Shown here: piece after piece, positions 28,101 through 35,894 of the stretch | How the letters are laid out: every line of letters begins with the position of its first letter | Position numbering within the stretch: the stretch's first letter is position 1 | Assembly (NCBI RefSeq): GCF_023336905.1 | Contig: NZ_JAMBLS010000017.1 | Location: 1-64,000, forward strand | Source: Bacteroides sp. ET71 | Lineage (GTDB): Bacteria; Bacteroidota; Bacteroidia; Bacteroidales; Bacteroidaceae | Direction of reading: 5' to 3' | DNA: 64,000 nt | Position numbers and translations under genes: made by a program | Notes under the pieces: model-generated | What the model saw: only the letters and a program-made list of their open reading frames with translations | What the model was told of the DNA's origin: nothing | The model's database searches: none

Positions 28101-28630
28101 TTATAAAGAAGCCCCTTATTATAAAACTGTTTAAGAAGCCACCATAAAGTTTCAATATAGCGATTGTCATATGTAATATAAGGGTTCTTCATATCCACCC
28201 AATAACCCATTTTATGAGTCAGGTCTTCCCACTCTTTAGTAAATTTCATCACTTCTTTACGACAAGCTACATTATAATCAGCTACGGAAATTGTTTTGCC
28301 GATATCTTCTTTTGTAATGCCCAAGGCCTTTTCTACACCCAATTCGACAGGTAAACCGTGCGTATCCCACCCTGCTTTACGCTTCACCTGAAAACCTTTC
28401 ATCACTTTATAACGACAAAAAGTATCTTTGATGGTACGAGCTAATACATGGTGAATGCCAGGCATACCGTTGGCAGAAGGAGGCCCTTCGAAAAAGACAA
28501 AAGAAGGACATCCTTCTCGCTCTGTCATACTTTTGGCGAAGACTTGATCTTCATCCCATTTTTTCAATATTTCTTTGTTGATTTCCGAAAGATCAAACTT
28601 CCGGTATTCGGCAAACTTCTTACCCATCAT
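25133..28630 (-). CDS. ileS: Isoleucine--tRNA ligase
   Basis: Class I synthetase of 1165 residues, the long (eukaryote-like, IleRS2 type) form; it lacks the C-terminal zinc finger of E. coli IleRS. HIGH motif in GMPGIHHVLART, editing domain around residues 200-430, KMSKR in DKNGNKMSKRLGNAVDP, and a long anticodon-binding C-terminus. IleRS2-type enzymes are often associated with mupirocin tolerance in the literature (family knowledge). ATG at 28630 and an adjacent ATG at 28627 are equally possible. No T-box seen. Confidence 0.96.
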   Translation of the reverse strand: MMGKKFAEYRKFDLSEINKEILKKWDEDQVFAKSMTEREGCPSFVFFEGPPSANGMPGIHHVLARTIKDTFCRYKVMKGFQVKRKAGWDTHGLPVELGVEKALGITKEDIGKTISVADYNVACRKEVMKFTKEWEDLTHKMGYWVDMKNPYITYDNRYIETLWWLLKQFYNKGLLYKGYTIQPYSPAAGTGLSSHELNQPGCYRDVKDLTLVALFKIKDPKPEMTEWGKPYFIAWTTTPWTLPSNTALCVGPKFDYVSVRTYNGYTGEKITVVLAKDLLYTHFNKKAESISLTDYKYGDKLIPFQIVGNYKGTDLVGMHYEQLIPWVKPIEIDNNGQWKEAESNAFRVISGDYVTTEEGTGIVHIAPTFGADDAFVARQAGIPSLFLINKRGETRPMVDLTGKFYLLDELDPTFVQACINVDLYKEYQGRWVKNAYDPRFTIDGKYDEKAAQTAESLDLDLCMMLKVANQAFKIEKHVHNYPHCWRTDKPILYYPLDSWFIRSTACKERMIELNKTINWKPESTGTGRFGKWLENLNDWNLSRSRYWGTPLPIWRTEDGNEEKCIGSIEELFNEIEKSVAIGFMSENPYQKLGFIPGVYTKDNYGKIDLHRPYVDNIVLVSEGGKPMKRESDLIDVWFDSGSMPYAQIHYPFENKEALDNRQVYPADFIAEGVDQTRGWFFTLHAIATMVFDSVAYKAVISNGLVLDKNGNKMSKRLGNAVDPFATIEKYGSDPLRWYMITNSSPWDNLKFDIEGVEEVRRKFFGTLYNTYSFFALYANVDHFDYSESDVPMNERPEIDQWILSLLNSLVKEVDACYNEYEPTRAGRLISDFVNDNLSNWYVRLNRKRFWGGGMTEDKLSAYQTLYTCLETVSKLMAPIAPFYADMLYLDLVKVTERDNVTSVHLAKFPVSNENLINLDLEERMQVAQDITSMVLALRRKVNIKVRQPLQCIMIPIVDEEQQIHIEAVKSLIMNEVNVKEIKFVDGTAGVLIKKVKCDFKKLGPKFGKQMKTIASLVNNMSQEAIAELEMKTSYSFVLPDGTIATIDASDVDIYSEDIPGWLVANEGRLTVALEVTLTDELRREGIARELVNRIQNLRKSSGFEITDKISITLSKNPQTDDAVTEYKDYICNQVLGTELALTDEVKNGVELNFDDFSLQICVAKE

Positions 28631-28671
28631 TATATATCTTTAATTATTATCACGTTATGTGTTCAAGGGCG

Positions 28672-28679
28672 CAAAAATA
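28672..28679 (-). promoter_or_regulatory. -7 promoter element for ileS
   Basis: Minus-strand TATTTTTG, 42 bases before the ileS ATG. Confidence 0.56.
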
Positions 28680-28846
28680 CAAAAAAGTTAGGAAAAACAG
28701 AGAAAGGTTATTTAAAATAATAGTAATGAAACTCAAGCTTGAGCAAAAATGTAAATGCGAGCAATAGTTTTTAAAGCAAAAAAGCAAGAAACTTTCCCAA
28801 GCTCCCTGCTTTTAATTTGCCTTAACTCAAAAACTTTAAAAAAGTG

Positions 28847-28920
<74 letters not shown>

Positions 28921-28951
28921 AACCTTATGCTATCCATTTAGATATCGCGTG

Positions 28952-28959
28952 CAAAGGTA
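28952..28959 (-). promoter_or_regulatory. -7 promoter element for tRNA-Arg
   Basis: Minus-strand TACCTTTG, 32 bases before the tRNA 5' end. Confidence 0.58.
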
Positions 28960-28999
28960 CGTTTTTCTTTATGAATATACAAACTATTATAACGAAAAA

Positions 29000-29959
29000 T
29001 TATATGGCAATATTATTCACATTTTTCCCTTCTTGCCAAGCTTTAATGTTGGAAACAGCTATTTCCATCAAACGTTGACGAGCATTAATACTGGCCCAAG
29101 CAATATGTGGAGTTATAAAACAATGGCGCGCATGGAGCAAAGGATTATCTGTGTGGGGAGGTTCTGAGGATAAAACATCTAATCCAGCTGCGTAGATTCT
29201 TCCTTCGTTTAATGCATTGGCCAAAGCCTGTTCGTCTACCAATGCCCCTCGAGCGGTATTAATTAGGATTGCTGTCGATTTCATTAATGCCAGGCGTTGA
29301 GCATTAACTATATTATGAGTTTCATTGGTCAAAGGACAATGCAAACTGATCACATCGCATTCTGTAAAAAGCTGATCCAATGAATTTGCTTTATGAATCT
29401 CTGGAGGAAGCTGAAGAGACGATTTAGAAGTCCAGGCTTCAACTTGCATGCCAAAACCTAAAGCAATACGAGCTGTTTGATAACCAATATTCCCTAATCC
29501 AATGATGCCTATTTTTTTTCCGCTTAACTCAATAAGAGGTGCATCCCAAAAACAAAAATCTTTGCTACACGTCCACCGGCCTTGACGTACAGCTTCTGCA
29601 TGATGTTGTACTTGCAAAGCAATGTTCAACAAATGTGCAAAAACCATTTGTGCAACAGAACCAGTACTGTATGCAGGAATATTTGTTACAACAATACCAT
29701 GCCGGTTCGCTGCTTTAATATCTATTATGTTATATCCTGTCGCTAAAACGCCTATGTAACGTAGTGTAGGCAATGAATCGATATCTGTAGCACTAAGAGT
29801 TGTTTTATTCGTTAAAAGCACTTCAGCACCTTTTGCACGTTCTAGTAACTCGCTAGGAGAGGTGCGGTCGTAAATAATACATTCTCCTAGCGCTTTGAGA
29901 TTATCCCAGCAAAGGTCACCCGGATTGGCGGCATAACCGTCTAATACCACAATTTTCAT
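29000..29959 (-). CDS. D-2-hydroxyacid dehydrogenase (glycerate/hydroxypyruvate type)
   Basis: 319 residues. Rossmann NAD-binding motif GIIGLGNIGYQTARIALGFG around residue 150; catalytic Arg in NTARGALVDEQ, Glu in DVLSSEPP and His in TPHIAWAS. The gap between substrate and cofactor domains matches glycerate dehydrogenase/hydroxypyruvate reductase homologues, but the exact substrate cannot be fixed. It follows rarA by 79 bases on the same strand. Confidence 0.9.
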   Translation of the reverse strand: MKIVVLDGYAANPGDLCWDNLKALGECIIYDRTSPSELLERAKGAEVLLTNKTTLSATDIDSLPTLRYIGVLATGYNIIDIKAANRHGIVVTNIPAYSTGSVAQMVFAHLLNIALQVQHHAEAVRQGRWTCSKDFCFWDAPLIELSGKKIGIIGLGNIGYQTARIALGFGMQVEAWTSKSSLQLPPEIHKANSLDQLFTECDVISLHCPLTNETHNIVNAQRLALMKSTAILINTARGALVDEQALANALNEGRIYAAGLDVLSSEPPHTDNPLLHARHCFITPHIAWASINARQRLMEIAVSNIKAWQEGKNVNNIAI

Positions 29960-30038
29960 ATTTTCTGTTGTTACTATATTGATATTGATTAATATGTATA
30001 GAGCATTTACTTAGAATAAAAAATGAAGGCTACTTTCA

Positions 30039-31301
30039 TCATTCTTTCCCCCAAAGTTGTTCCATTCGTTCTTTGTGGCGCATTTCTGCTGAATTTTCTT
30101 GAGGGTGCCAGATATGGTAATTTTTCAAATCGTCGGGCATAAACTGCTGACGAACGAAATGTCCAGGATAATTATGGGCATATTTATAGCCATCAGAATA
30201 TCCTAATTGTTTCATCAATTTAGTTGGTGAGTTGCGTAAATGTAGAGGAACTGGCAAATTTCCTGTTTGTTTTACCAAAGCCAGGGCATCATTGATTGCC
30301 ATGTAAGCAGAATTGCTTTTAGGGCTGGTTGCCAAATATATGGTACATTCTGCTAATGGAATACGCCCTTCGGGCCATCCTATTTTCATAACAGTATCAA
30401 AAGTAGCATTAGCCAACAACAGCGCATTGGGATTGGCAAGCCCTATGTCTTCAGCAGCACTGATAACCAATCTTCTAGCAATGAATGTAGGATCCTCTCC
30501 CCCTTCTACCATACGGGCTAGCCAATATATAGCAGCATCTGGATCAGAACCTCGAATACTTTTAATGAAAGCAGAAATGATATCGTAGTGCATCTCTCCA
30601 TTTTTGTCATAAGCTAATGGATTTTGTTGAAGACAGTCTATGACAAGAGAATCATCAATGACTACAGGATCATGTTCTGTTGCTTCTATCACTAATTCAA
30701 GTATATTAAGTAGTTTACGAGCGTCTCCTCCACTATAACGTAACAAGGCATTTGTTTCCTTCAGTTCAATTTTTCTTTCTTTTAATATGAAATCGGTAGT
30801 AATAGCACGATGAAGCAAGGTTAACAAATCATCTTTTTCTAAAGGCCTGAGCACATAGAGTTGACATCGAGAAAGCAATGGCCTGATGATCTCAAATGAA
30901 GGATTTTCTGTTGTTGCTCCTATCAACGTAACGATTCCTTGTTCCACAGCACCTAATAAAGAATCTTGTTGAGATTTGGAGAAACGATGAATTTCGTCAA
31001 TGAAAAGAATAGGACTGGTAGCAGAAAAAAAATGATTACTCTTGGCACGCTCTATGATGTCACGTACATCTTTTACTCCACTAGTTACCGCACTCAATGT
31101 ATAGAAAGGGGTTTCCAACTTATGCGCAATAATTTGTGCTAATGTAGTCTTTCCAACTCCAGGAGGCCCCCAAAGAATGAAAGACGAAATATGCCCGGAA
31201 TCTATCATACGACGTAATACAGCACCTTGTCCTACAAGATGTTTTTGCCCAATATATTCATCCAATGTATTGGGGCGAAGTCTTTCTGCTAAAGGTTGCA
31301 T
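30039..31301 (-). CDS. rarA: Replication-associated recombination protein A
   Basis: AAA+ ATPase of the RarA/MgsA/WRNIP1 family, acting at stalled replication forks. Walker [13 protein letters not shown] near residue 50, Walker B LFIDEIHRFSKSQQD, sensor 1 IGATTENPSFE, then the tetramerisation C-terminal domain with SIRGSDPDAAIYWLARMVEGGEDP. 420 residues. Starts 4 bases after the DUF5686 gene, so co-transcribed with it. Confidence 0.95.
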   Translation of the reverse strand: MQPLAERLRPNTLDEYIGQKHLVGQGAVLRRMIDSGHISSFILWGPPGVGKTTLAQIIAHKLETPFYTLSAVTSGVKDVRDIIERAKSNHFFSATSPILFIDEIHRFSKSQQDSLLGAVEQGIVTLIGATTENPSFEIIRPLLSRCQLYVLRPLEKDDLLTLLHRAITTDFILKERKIELKETNALLRYSGGDARKLLNILELVIEATEHDPVVIDDSLVIDCLQQNPLAYDKNGEMHYDIISAFIKSIRGSDPDAAIYWLARMVEGGEDPTFIARRLVISAAEDIGLANPNALLLANATFDTVMKIGWPEGRIPLAECTIYLATSPKSNSAYMAINDALALVKQTGNLPVPLHLRNSPTKLMKQLGYSDGYKYAHNYPGHFVRQQFMPDDLKNYHIWHPQENSAEMRHKERMEQLWGKE

Positions 31302-31305
31302 AATT

Positions 31306-33891
31306 TCAAAATAGAGTTAACACCATGAATCGTATTCCCCATTTGGTTGTCCCGGGTATATTCGTATATGTCAATCTTCTAACATATTCTATATGGAGCA
31401 ATTTGAAAATGTTATAGATGCCTACACTTGCTTCAATATAAGGCGTTCTTCCCATGACATAGCTTGTCGGTTGGCCATCACGCATAGGGAAAAGAAATAT
31501 CTCTGGATCTTGATTTTTATATGGATTGTTTTTATCGGTTAGCGTACCCCATAATGTTCGTATCCTGAACATTTCTCTCCATTTCAATTTTCTGATGAGC
31601 GGAATGCGATTAAAAAGTTTTCCATTTAAATCATAGCTTAAAGCCAATGATGCATATCTATCATTCATAAACTCCATATTATTAATAAGATTGAACGATT
31701 CATTGTTTTGAGTAATATAAGAAAGATTGGCCATCGGCAAATTTAGCAAAGGAAAAGGAGCTTTGTTCCACTGTGCACCTGCACGGGCGGTTACATCAAG
31801 TTTTCCCCATGACCCGAACCAAAACCTTTTTCTCATACTCAATTCCGTTAAGTTGAAATTATAATCTCCACCTAATATTCCTTTGAAACCAGTTGTGTGC
31901 GATAATGAAAAAACAGGAGCATCAAGCGATACTGGGATGCGTCTCTGCTTGGTATTAACGAAAGTTTCTCCTGGAGCATACCTTAACGTTACTCCTAACT
32001 CTGTTGTCGTTATATCATGTACTTTAGTGTTTTTCTCATCCAATACTCCAGCAACACTTCCATTATTCTTCCAATATGCCAAATTTCCCCCGGGTTGATC
32101 ATTGCGATGCCGCATGAGAGCCTGCATAGAAAATCCAGTTTGTGATTCTAGTTCATAAGTTAATGTTGCATCACGGATATACGACATCTGATCCACTGTT
32201 GCCCATTTCCACCCAACAAACATATTATCTTTGTCCGTAACTAAATATTTATCCATTGGGCTCATTACATCATATGTGTATTTGAAAGCGATGTAGTGTT
32301 TAGGAAATTCCCATAATACATATTCTCGTTTATTGAAAGAGTAAGCGGCTTGAGCAGAATAAAACCATTTTTTGTCTTTCGTTCCATAAGCTCCGTAACC
32401 ACTAAAACTCCAATGAGGATGCAAATTACCGGTTGTCATAGCACTTACACGAAAACGGGTTCCATTCAGATAATTGCTGGTTATCATTGTATTGATTGGT
32501 CCAATATCTACTTTGCTGGGATGTTTTTTGCCACCAGTTTCTACAAAATTCTCTATTAATGCTTTTGCTGCAAAGATGATATACTTAAAACCGGGAATCT
32601 GTTCTATACGATTCATAAAAACATCCATCGAACTTTCTTTTGCAGTCAAAGGCACTTGACGAATTTGGGCCCAATATTCATCTGGGCGTGATAACATATT
32701 AGCTTCTTTTATTACATCTCCTTTTAATCGAAAAAGACGAGGTTCAATAGGATCAAACTTATATTCTGTATATTTGGTTGTGCGTTGAACCTCGAGACCT
32801 TGTATACCTTTTGTAATACCCAATTCCACAATCATATCATCATCTGCTAATACCCAGCTTTTGTCAGGAAGTTGTTCAAACTCTTGAACAATATTCATTG
32901 ATTCCACCCAATTGACTCCTGTATTTTTCGGTAGATTCATAGTACAGCGTTTTACAGCATACGTTGAATCTTTCAATACATACAGATGACCAGTGAAACC
33001 AAAATCTTGTGAGTTCTGAGGCACAAATGTCAAATGAATACATTCACTACCATCTACCATTATCGTATCTTCCAGATAATATTTATAAAAAGCAATAGCT
33101 CCACGACCAATAGGGCTAGTAAAATAGCGTTGTAGCAAACGAATGTTGTCGTCATAAATATTGATGTCCGAAAAAACATCATTTAAGACAGTTCCAAGCA
33201 TATCACCTGTATTGAAGAATTCTTCTACACCCGTCGAATTCATACCTTCTATAATCGTTTTCTTACTTTGAGGTGTTTTACGATAAATAGTACGACTGGC
33301 CGTTTCTTTGATGGAAAGAGGTAGAATCAGTTTACCAGACAGAGCAGATTCTTCAACTTGATCTTTAAAGAAAGCGAACTTCTTGTATACTCCTTTTTCT
33401 AATTTATCCGGAGTGATGTCATTGAGAGACATCTTCATTTTTTCATATTTCTGGTATTGATAGAAATCTTTTTCTTCTAATTTCAGATTCTTTTTATGTG
33501 CAATAACTTTACGCATAAAATCAACAGCCGGATTGTTTTTACGCGAATAATGTTCGCGTTTAGGCTTGACCACTAATTCTGACAGCACAATGTTATCCGG
33601 GCATAATTGTATATCCATATTACTCTCTCCAGGCTGTACTTTTACTATTTTTGTTTTATAGCCCATATAGGAAAAGATTATTTCATCAAACCCCTGCCTG
33701 ATAGTCAAGCGATATTCGCCTTCTTCATTTGAACGTGTACCAAAAGTCGAACCTTTGTATTGCACGTTGACAAACATCAGCGGTTCATGAGTAAGCGAAT
33801 CGGTGATGACTCCCCGAATTTGGGCTATTGCATCCTGTGGAATGAATGTTAGCAGCAAAAAAAGAACGTAATATATGTGTAGTTGCTTCAT
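31306..33891 (-). CDS. DUF5686 outer-membrane protein with carboxypeptidase-like N-terminal domain
   Basis: 861 residues. Signal peptide (LHIYYVLFLLLTFIPQDAIAQ), CarboxypepD_reg-like domain (IRGVITDSLTHEPLMFVNVQYKG through GYKTKIVKV), then DUF5686, rich in aromatic beta-strands and probably a TonB-receptor-like barrel ending in WGIRFMVLTLF. The role is unknown. The second in-frame ATG (33891) is chosen because the -7 element at 33911-33918 would place the transcript start very near the first (33900). Confidence 0.88.
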   Translation of the reverse strand: MKQLHIYYVLFLLLTFIPQDAIAQIRGVITDSLTHEPLMFVNVQYKGSTFGTRSNEEGEYRLTIRQGFDEIIFSYMGYKTKIVKVQPGESNMDIQLCPDNIVLSELVVKPKREHYSRKNNPAVDFMRKVIAHKKNLKLEEKDFYQYQKYEKMKMSLNDITPDKLEKGVYKKFAFFKDQVEESALSGKLILPLSIKETASRTIYRKTPQSKKTIIEGMNSTGVEEFFNTGDMLGTVLNDVFSDINIYDDNIRLLQRYFTSPIGRGAIAFYKYYLEDTIMVDGSECIHLTFVPQNSQDFGFTGHLYVLKDSTYAVKRCTMNLPKNTGVNWVESMNIVQEFEQLPDKSWVLADDDMIVELGITKGIQGLEVQRTTKYTEYKFDPIEPRLFRLKGDVIKEANMLSRPDEYWAQIRQVPLTAKESSMDVFMNRIEQIPGFKYIIFAAKALIENFVETGGKKHPSKVDIGPINTMITSNYLNGTRFRVSAMTTGNLHPHWSFSGYGAYGTKDKKWFYSAQAAYSFNKREYVLWEFPKHYIAFKYTYDVMSPMDKYLVTDKDNMFVGWKWATVDQMSYIRDATLTYELESQTGFSMQALMRHRNDQPGGNLAYWKNNGSVAGVLDEKNTKVHDITTTELGVTLRYAPGETFVNTKQRRIPVSLDAPVFSLSHTTGFKGILGGDYNFNLTELSMRKRFWFGSWGKLDVTARAGAQWNKAPFPLLNLPMANLSYITQNNESFNLINNMEFMNDRYASLALSYDLNGKLFNRIPLIRKLKWREMFRIRTLWGTLTDKNNPYKNQDPEIFLFPMRDGQPTSYVMGRTPYIEASVGIYNIFKLLHIEYVRRLTYTNIPGTTKWGIRFMVLTLF

Positions 33892-33910
33892 ATCTTTCAC
33901 TTTCAGGGCA

Positions 33911-33918
33911 CAAAAATA
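33911..33918 (-). promoter_or_regulatory. -7 promoter element for DUF5686-rarA
   Basis: Minus-strand TATTTTTG, 20 bases before the chosen ATG. Confidence 0.56.
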
Positions 33919-33942
33919 GCAAATAGATGTACTTCTTGAAGC

Positions 33943-34000
33943 AAATATACTCTAAAGAAAAACAGGAATCTTTAAGAGTTTACTATCAAAGAGTATATTT
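33943..34000. other. Inverted repeat between the 2-epimerase homologue and DUF5686 genes
   Basis: AAATATACTCT (33943-33953) and AGAGTATATTT (33990-34000) are perfect reverse complements around 36 bases. It lies downstream of the minus-strand epimerase-like gene and upstream of the DUF5686 promoter; possible terminator stem or operator. Confidence 0.5.
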
Positions 34001-34028
34001 ACGGCATTGAGAGAAATATGTGTAACAG

Positions 34029-35111
34029 CTATTTCAACAAGGTTTGTACAATTCGTTCTGCAGCGCGTCCATCCCAACGTTCAGGTAATGTTGCGTGTTT
34101 CCACTCACCTTGCATTAATTTGTCAAGCGCTGCAGATAAAGCAAAAGTATTCTCTCCTACAAGTTCGTTGGTGCCGATGCGCCATGTTTCTGGATGTTCG
34201 GCATAAGTGTTAAGAGTGATGCAGGGGACGTCAAGGAAGGTAGCTTCTTCGGCGATATTACCTGAATCGGTCACGATGCCTTTAGCTTGGTTAATAAGGA
34301 AACCGAAATGAAGGTAGCTTTGTGGGGGGAGCAAATGAAGAGTAGGTACAGCCAACCCCAATGATGCTACAATCTGCTCTGCATAGGGATGCAAGGGAGC
34401 GACAATGGGCAAATTCCCTACTTTGTTGACAAGGGTTTGCAAAAGAGATTGTAATACAACTCGTTTCTCCAGCAAATCATGCCGGTTAAGAGTGAGAAGA
34501 ATGTAGTTGCCTTTACGAAGACCAAGGGTGTCAAACCACAAAGGCTGCAATAAACGATTACGATTGTAGCGGATAGTATCTATGAGTATATTACCAACAT
34601 AGTGTATGTAATCTGGTATCATACCTTCTTGATTCAGGTTCCGGTTAGCTATCATTCCTGCAGTAAAGAGATAGTCGGAAATAGCATCGACAATCGTACG
34701 ATTTACTTCACGGGGCATGTTCATGTCGAACGAACGCGTACCAGCAATCACATGGGCCACTTTCAAACCTCTTTTTTTAGCCACGATGGCACAACTCATG
34801 GTGGCAGTCATGTCGTCGACCACCAATATAGTGTCAGCCGGATGATTATCTAATTCCTTTTCAAAAGCCAGCATAATGGCTGCAGCTACTTGAGAATGGT
34901 CATGTCCAGAAACGCCCAGGTAACCGTTCGGAACGGGCATGGCTAGGTCGCTGAACAAGGACGGTTCTAATGCTACGTCATCTTGCGGACCTGTATAGAT
35001 GACACGATAAGAAATGTCTTTCCCTGCTTTTCGCGCAGAGTCAATGGCCCGGCAAATGGGAGCTATTTTCATGAAATTAGGGCGGGCTCCTGAGATGATA
35101 GTTACTTTCAT
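34029..35111 (-). CDS. UDP-GlcNAc 2-epimerase-like protein, catalytic residues altered
   Basis: 360 residues with the GT-B fold of non-hydrolysing UDP-N-acetylglucosamine 2-epimerases: ISGARPNFMKIAPICRAI at the start, VTDSGNIAEEATFLDVPCITL near the end. Several residues expected for catalysis differ: the GDT segment reads VDDMT, the HVEAG segment reads HVIAGTRS, PEE reads PRE, and the THRRE segment reads TLNRHD. So the activity may be lost or different. Start ATG at 35111 lies 28 bases after the -7 element. Confidence 0.85.
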   Translation of the reverse strand: MKVTIISGARPNFMKIAPICRAIDSARKAGKDISYRVIYTGPQDDVALEPSLFSDLAMPVPNGYLGVSGHDHSQVAAAIMLAFEKELDNHPADTILVVDDMTATMSCAIVAKKRGLKVAHVIAGTRSFDMNMPREVNRTIVDAISDYLFTAGMIANRNLNQEGMIPDYIHYVGNILIDTIRYNRNRLLQPLWFDTLGLRKGNYILLTLNRHDLLEKRVVLQSLLQTLVNKVGNLPIVAPLHPYAEQIVASLGLAVPTLHLLPPQSYLHFGFLINQAKGIVTDSGNIAEEATFLDVPCITLNTYAEHPETWRIGTNELVGENTFALSAALDKLMQGEWKHATLPERWDGRAAERIVQTLLK

Positions 35112-35138
35112 CGGTGTAGTTATAAATAAATGACGGTG

Positions 35139-35146
35139 CAAATATA
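35139..35146 (-). promoter_or_regulatory. -7 promoter element for the 2-epimerase homologue
   Basis: Minus-strand TATATTTG; decides the start at 35111 against an upstream in-frame ATG. Confidence 0.58.
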
Positions 35147-35199
35147 CGTTTTTACATGAAAATTTCGTTTCTTTGCCTGAATTTTTAAAGAAAGATACG

Positions 35200-35817
35200 G
35201 TGCCTACATTTGTTCAAATACTCGATTTCATAGGAACCTTTGCATTTGCCGTCAGCGGCATACGGCTGGCTTCTGCTAAACGCTTCGACTGGTTTGGAGC
35301 TTATGTGTGTGGATTTGCAGTAGCGGTGGGGGGAGGAACCATCCGCGATTTGCTACTGGACGTAACTCCTGCATGGATGACAGACCCGATTTATCTGTTT
35401 TGCACGGCTTTGGCCTTGGTATGGGTGATTGTCTTCGGAAAACATATTGTACACATGAACAACACGCTTTTTACATTCGATGCTATTGGTTTGGCACTAT
35501 TCACTGTAGTAGGATGCGGCAAAGCTTTGGCTCTGGGTTATCCATTCTGGGTGGCTATTATCATGGGCAGTATCACGGGAGCGGCAGGTGGTGTTATCCG
35601 CGATGTGCTTATTAATGAAACACCGCTTATTTTTCGCAAAGAGATTTATGCTATGGCTTGTGTCGTAGGAGGGACAGTTTATTGGATTTGTTGGGAGTTG
35701 GGTGCCGAATCTTTTATTTGCCAACTGGCGGGTGGCATCACGGTTTTTCTGGTCCGCGTGCTGGCTGTGCGTTATAATATTTGCCTTCCTATCCTTTCCG
35801 GGAATGAAAATGAATAA
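35200..35817 (+). CDS. TRIC-type trimeric intracellular cation channel family protein (UPF0126)
   Basis: 205-residue membrane protein with two homologous three-helix halves carrying the family motifs GTFAFAVSGIRLA, VGGGTIRDLLL and GAAGGVIRDVLI. Prokaryotic TRIC homologues conduct monovalent cations. Start: the GTG at 35200 (MPTFVQILDF) fits the family length; an upstream TTG at 35175 lies within the TTTCTTTG that probably acts as -7 element. Ends in front of a bidirectional terminator. Confidence 0.88.
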   Translation: MPTFVQILDFIGTFAFAVSGIRLASAKRFDWFGAYVCGFAVAVGGGTIRDLLLDVTPAWMTDPIYLFCTALALVWVIVFGKHIVHMNNTLFTFDAIGLALFTVVGCGKALALGYPFWVAIIMGSITGAAGGVIRDVLINETPLIFRKEIYAMACVVGGTVYWICWELGAESFICQLAGGITVFLVRVLAVRYNICLPILSGNENE

Positions 35818-35848
35818 TTCCTTTTACGGACTTGATATCTACATAAAA

Positions 35849-35882
35849 ATCCCCGCAAGTAGTTTGAAACTGCTTGCGGGGA
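35849..35882. terminator. Bidirectional terminator
   Basis: ATCCCCGCAAG..GTTT pairs with GAAAC..CTTGCGGGGAT, flanked by A-rich sequence on the left and a T-run on the right; lies between the convergent TRIC and M16 genes. Confidence 0.88.
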
Positions 35883-35894
35883 TAATCGTTTTTC

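Noticed and set aside
28740-28846. Small RNA or ORF between ileS and tRNA-Arg
   Set aside because: Only a CTCAAGCTTGAG palindrome and A/T-rich sequence; no promoter, terminator or coding signal.
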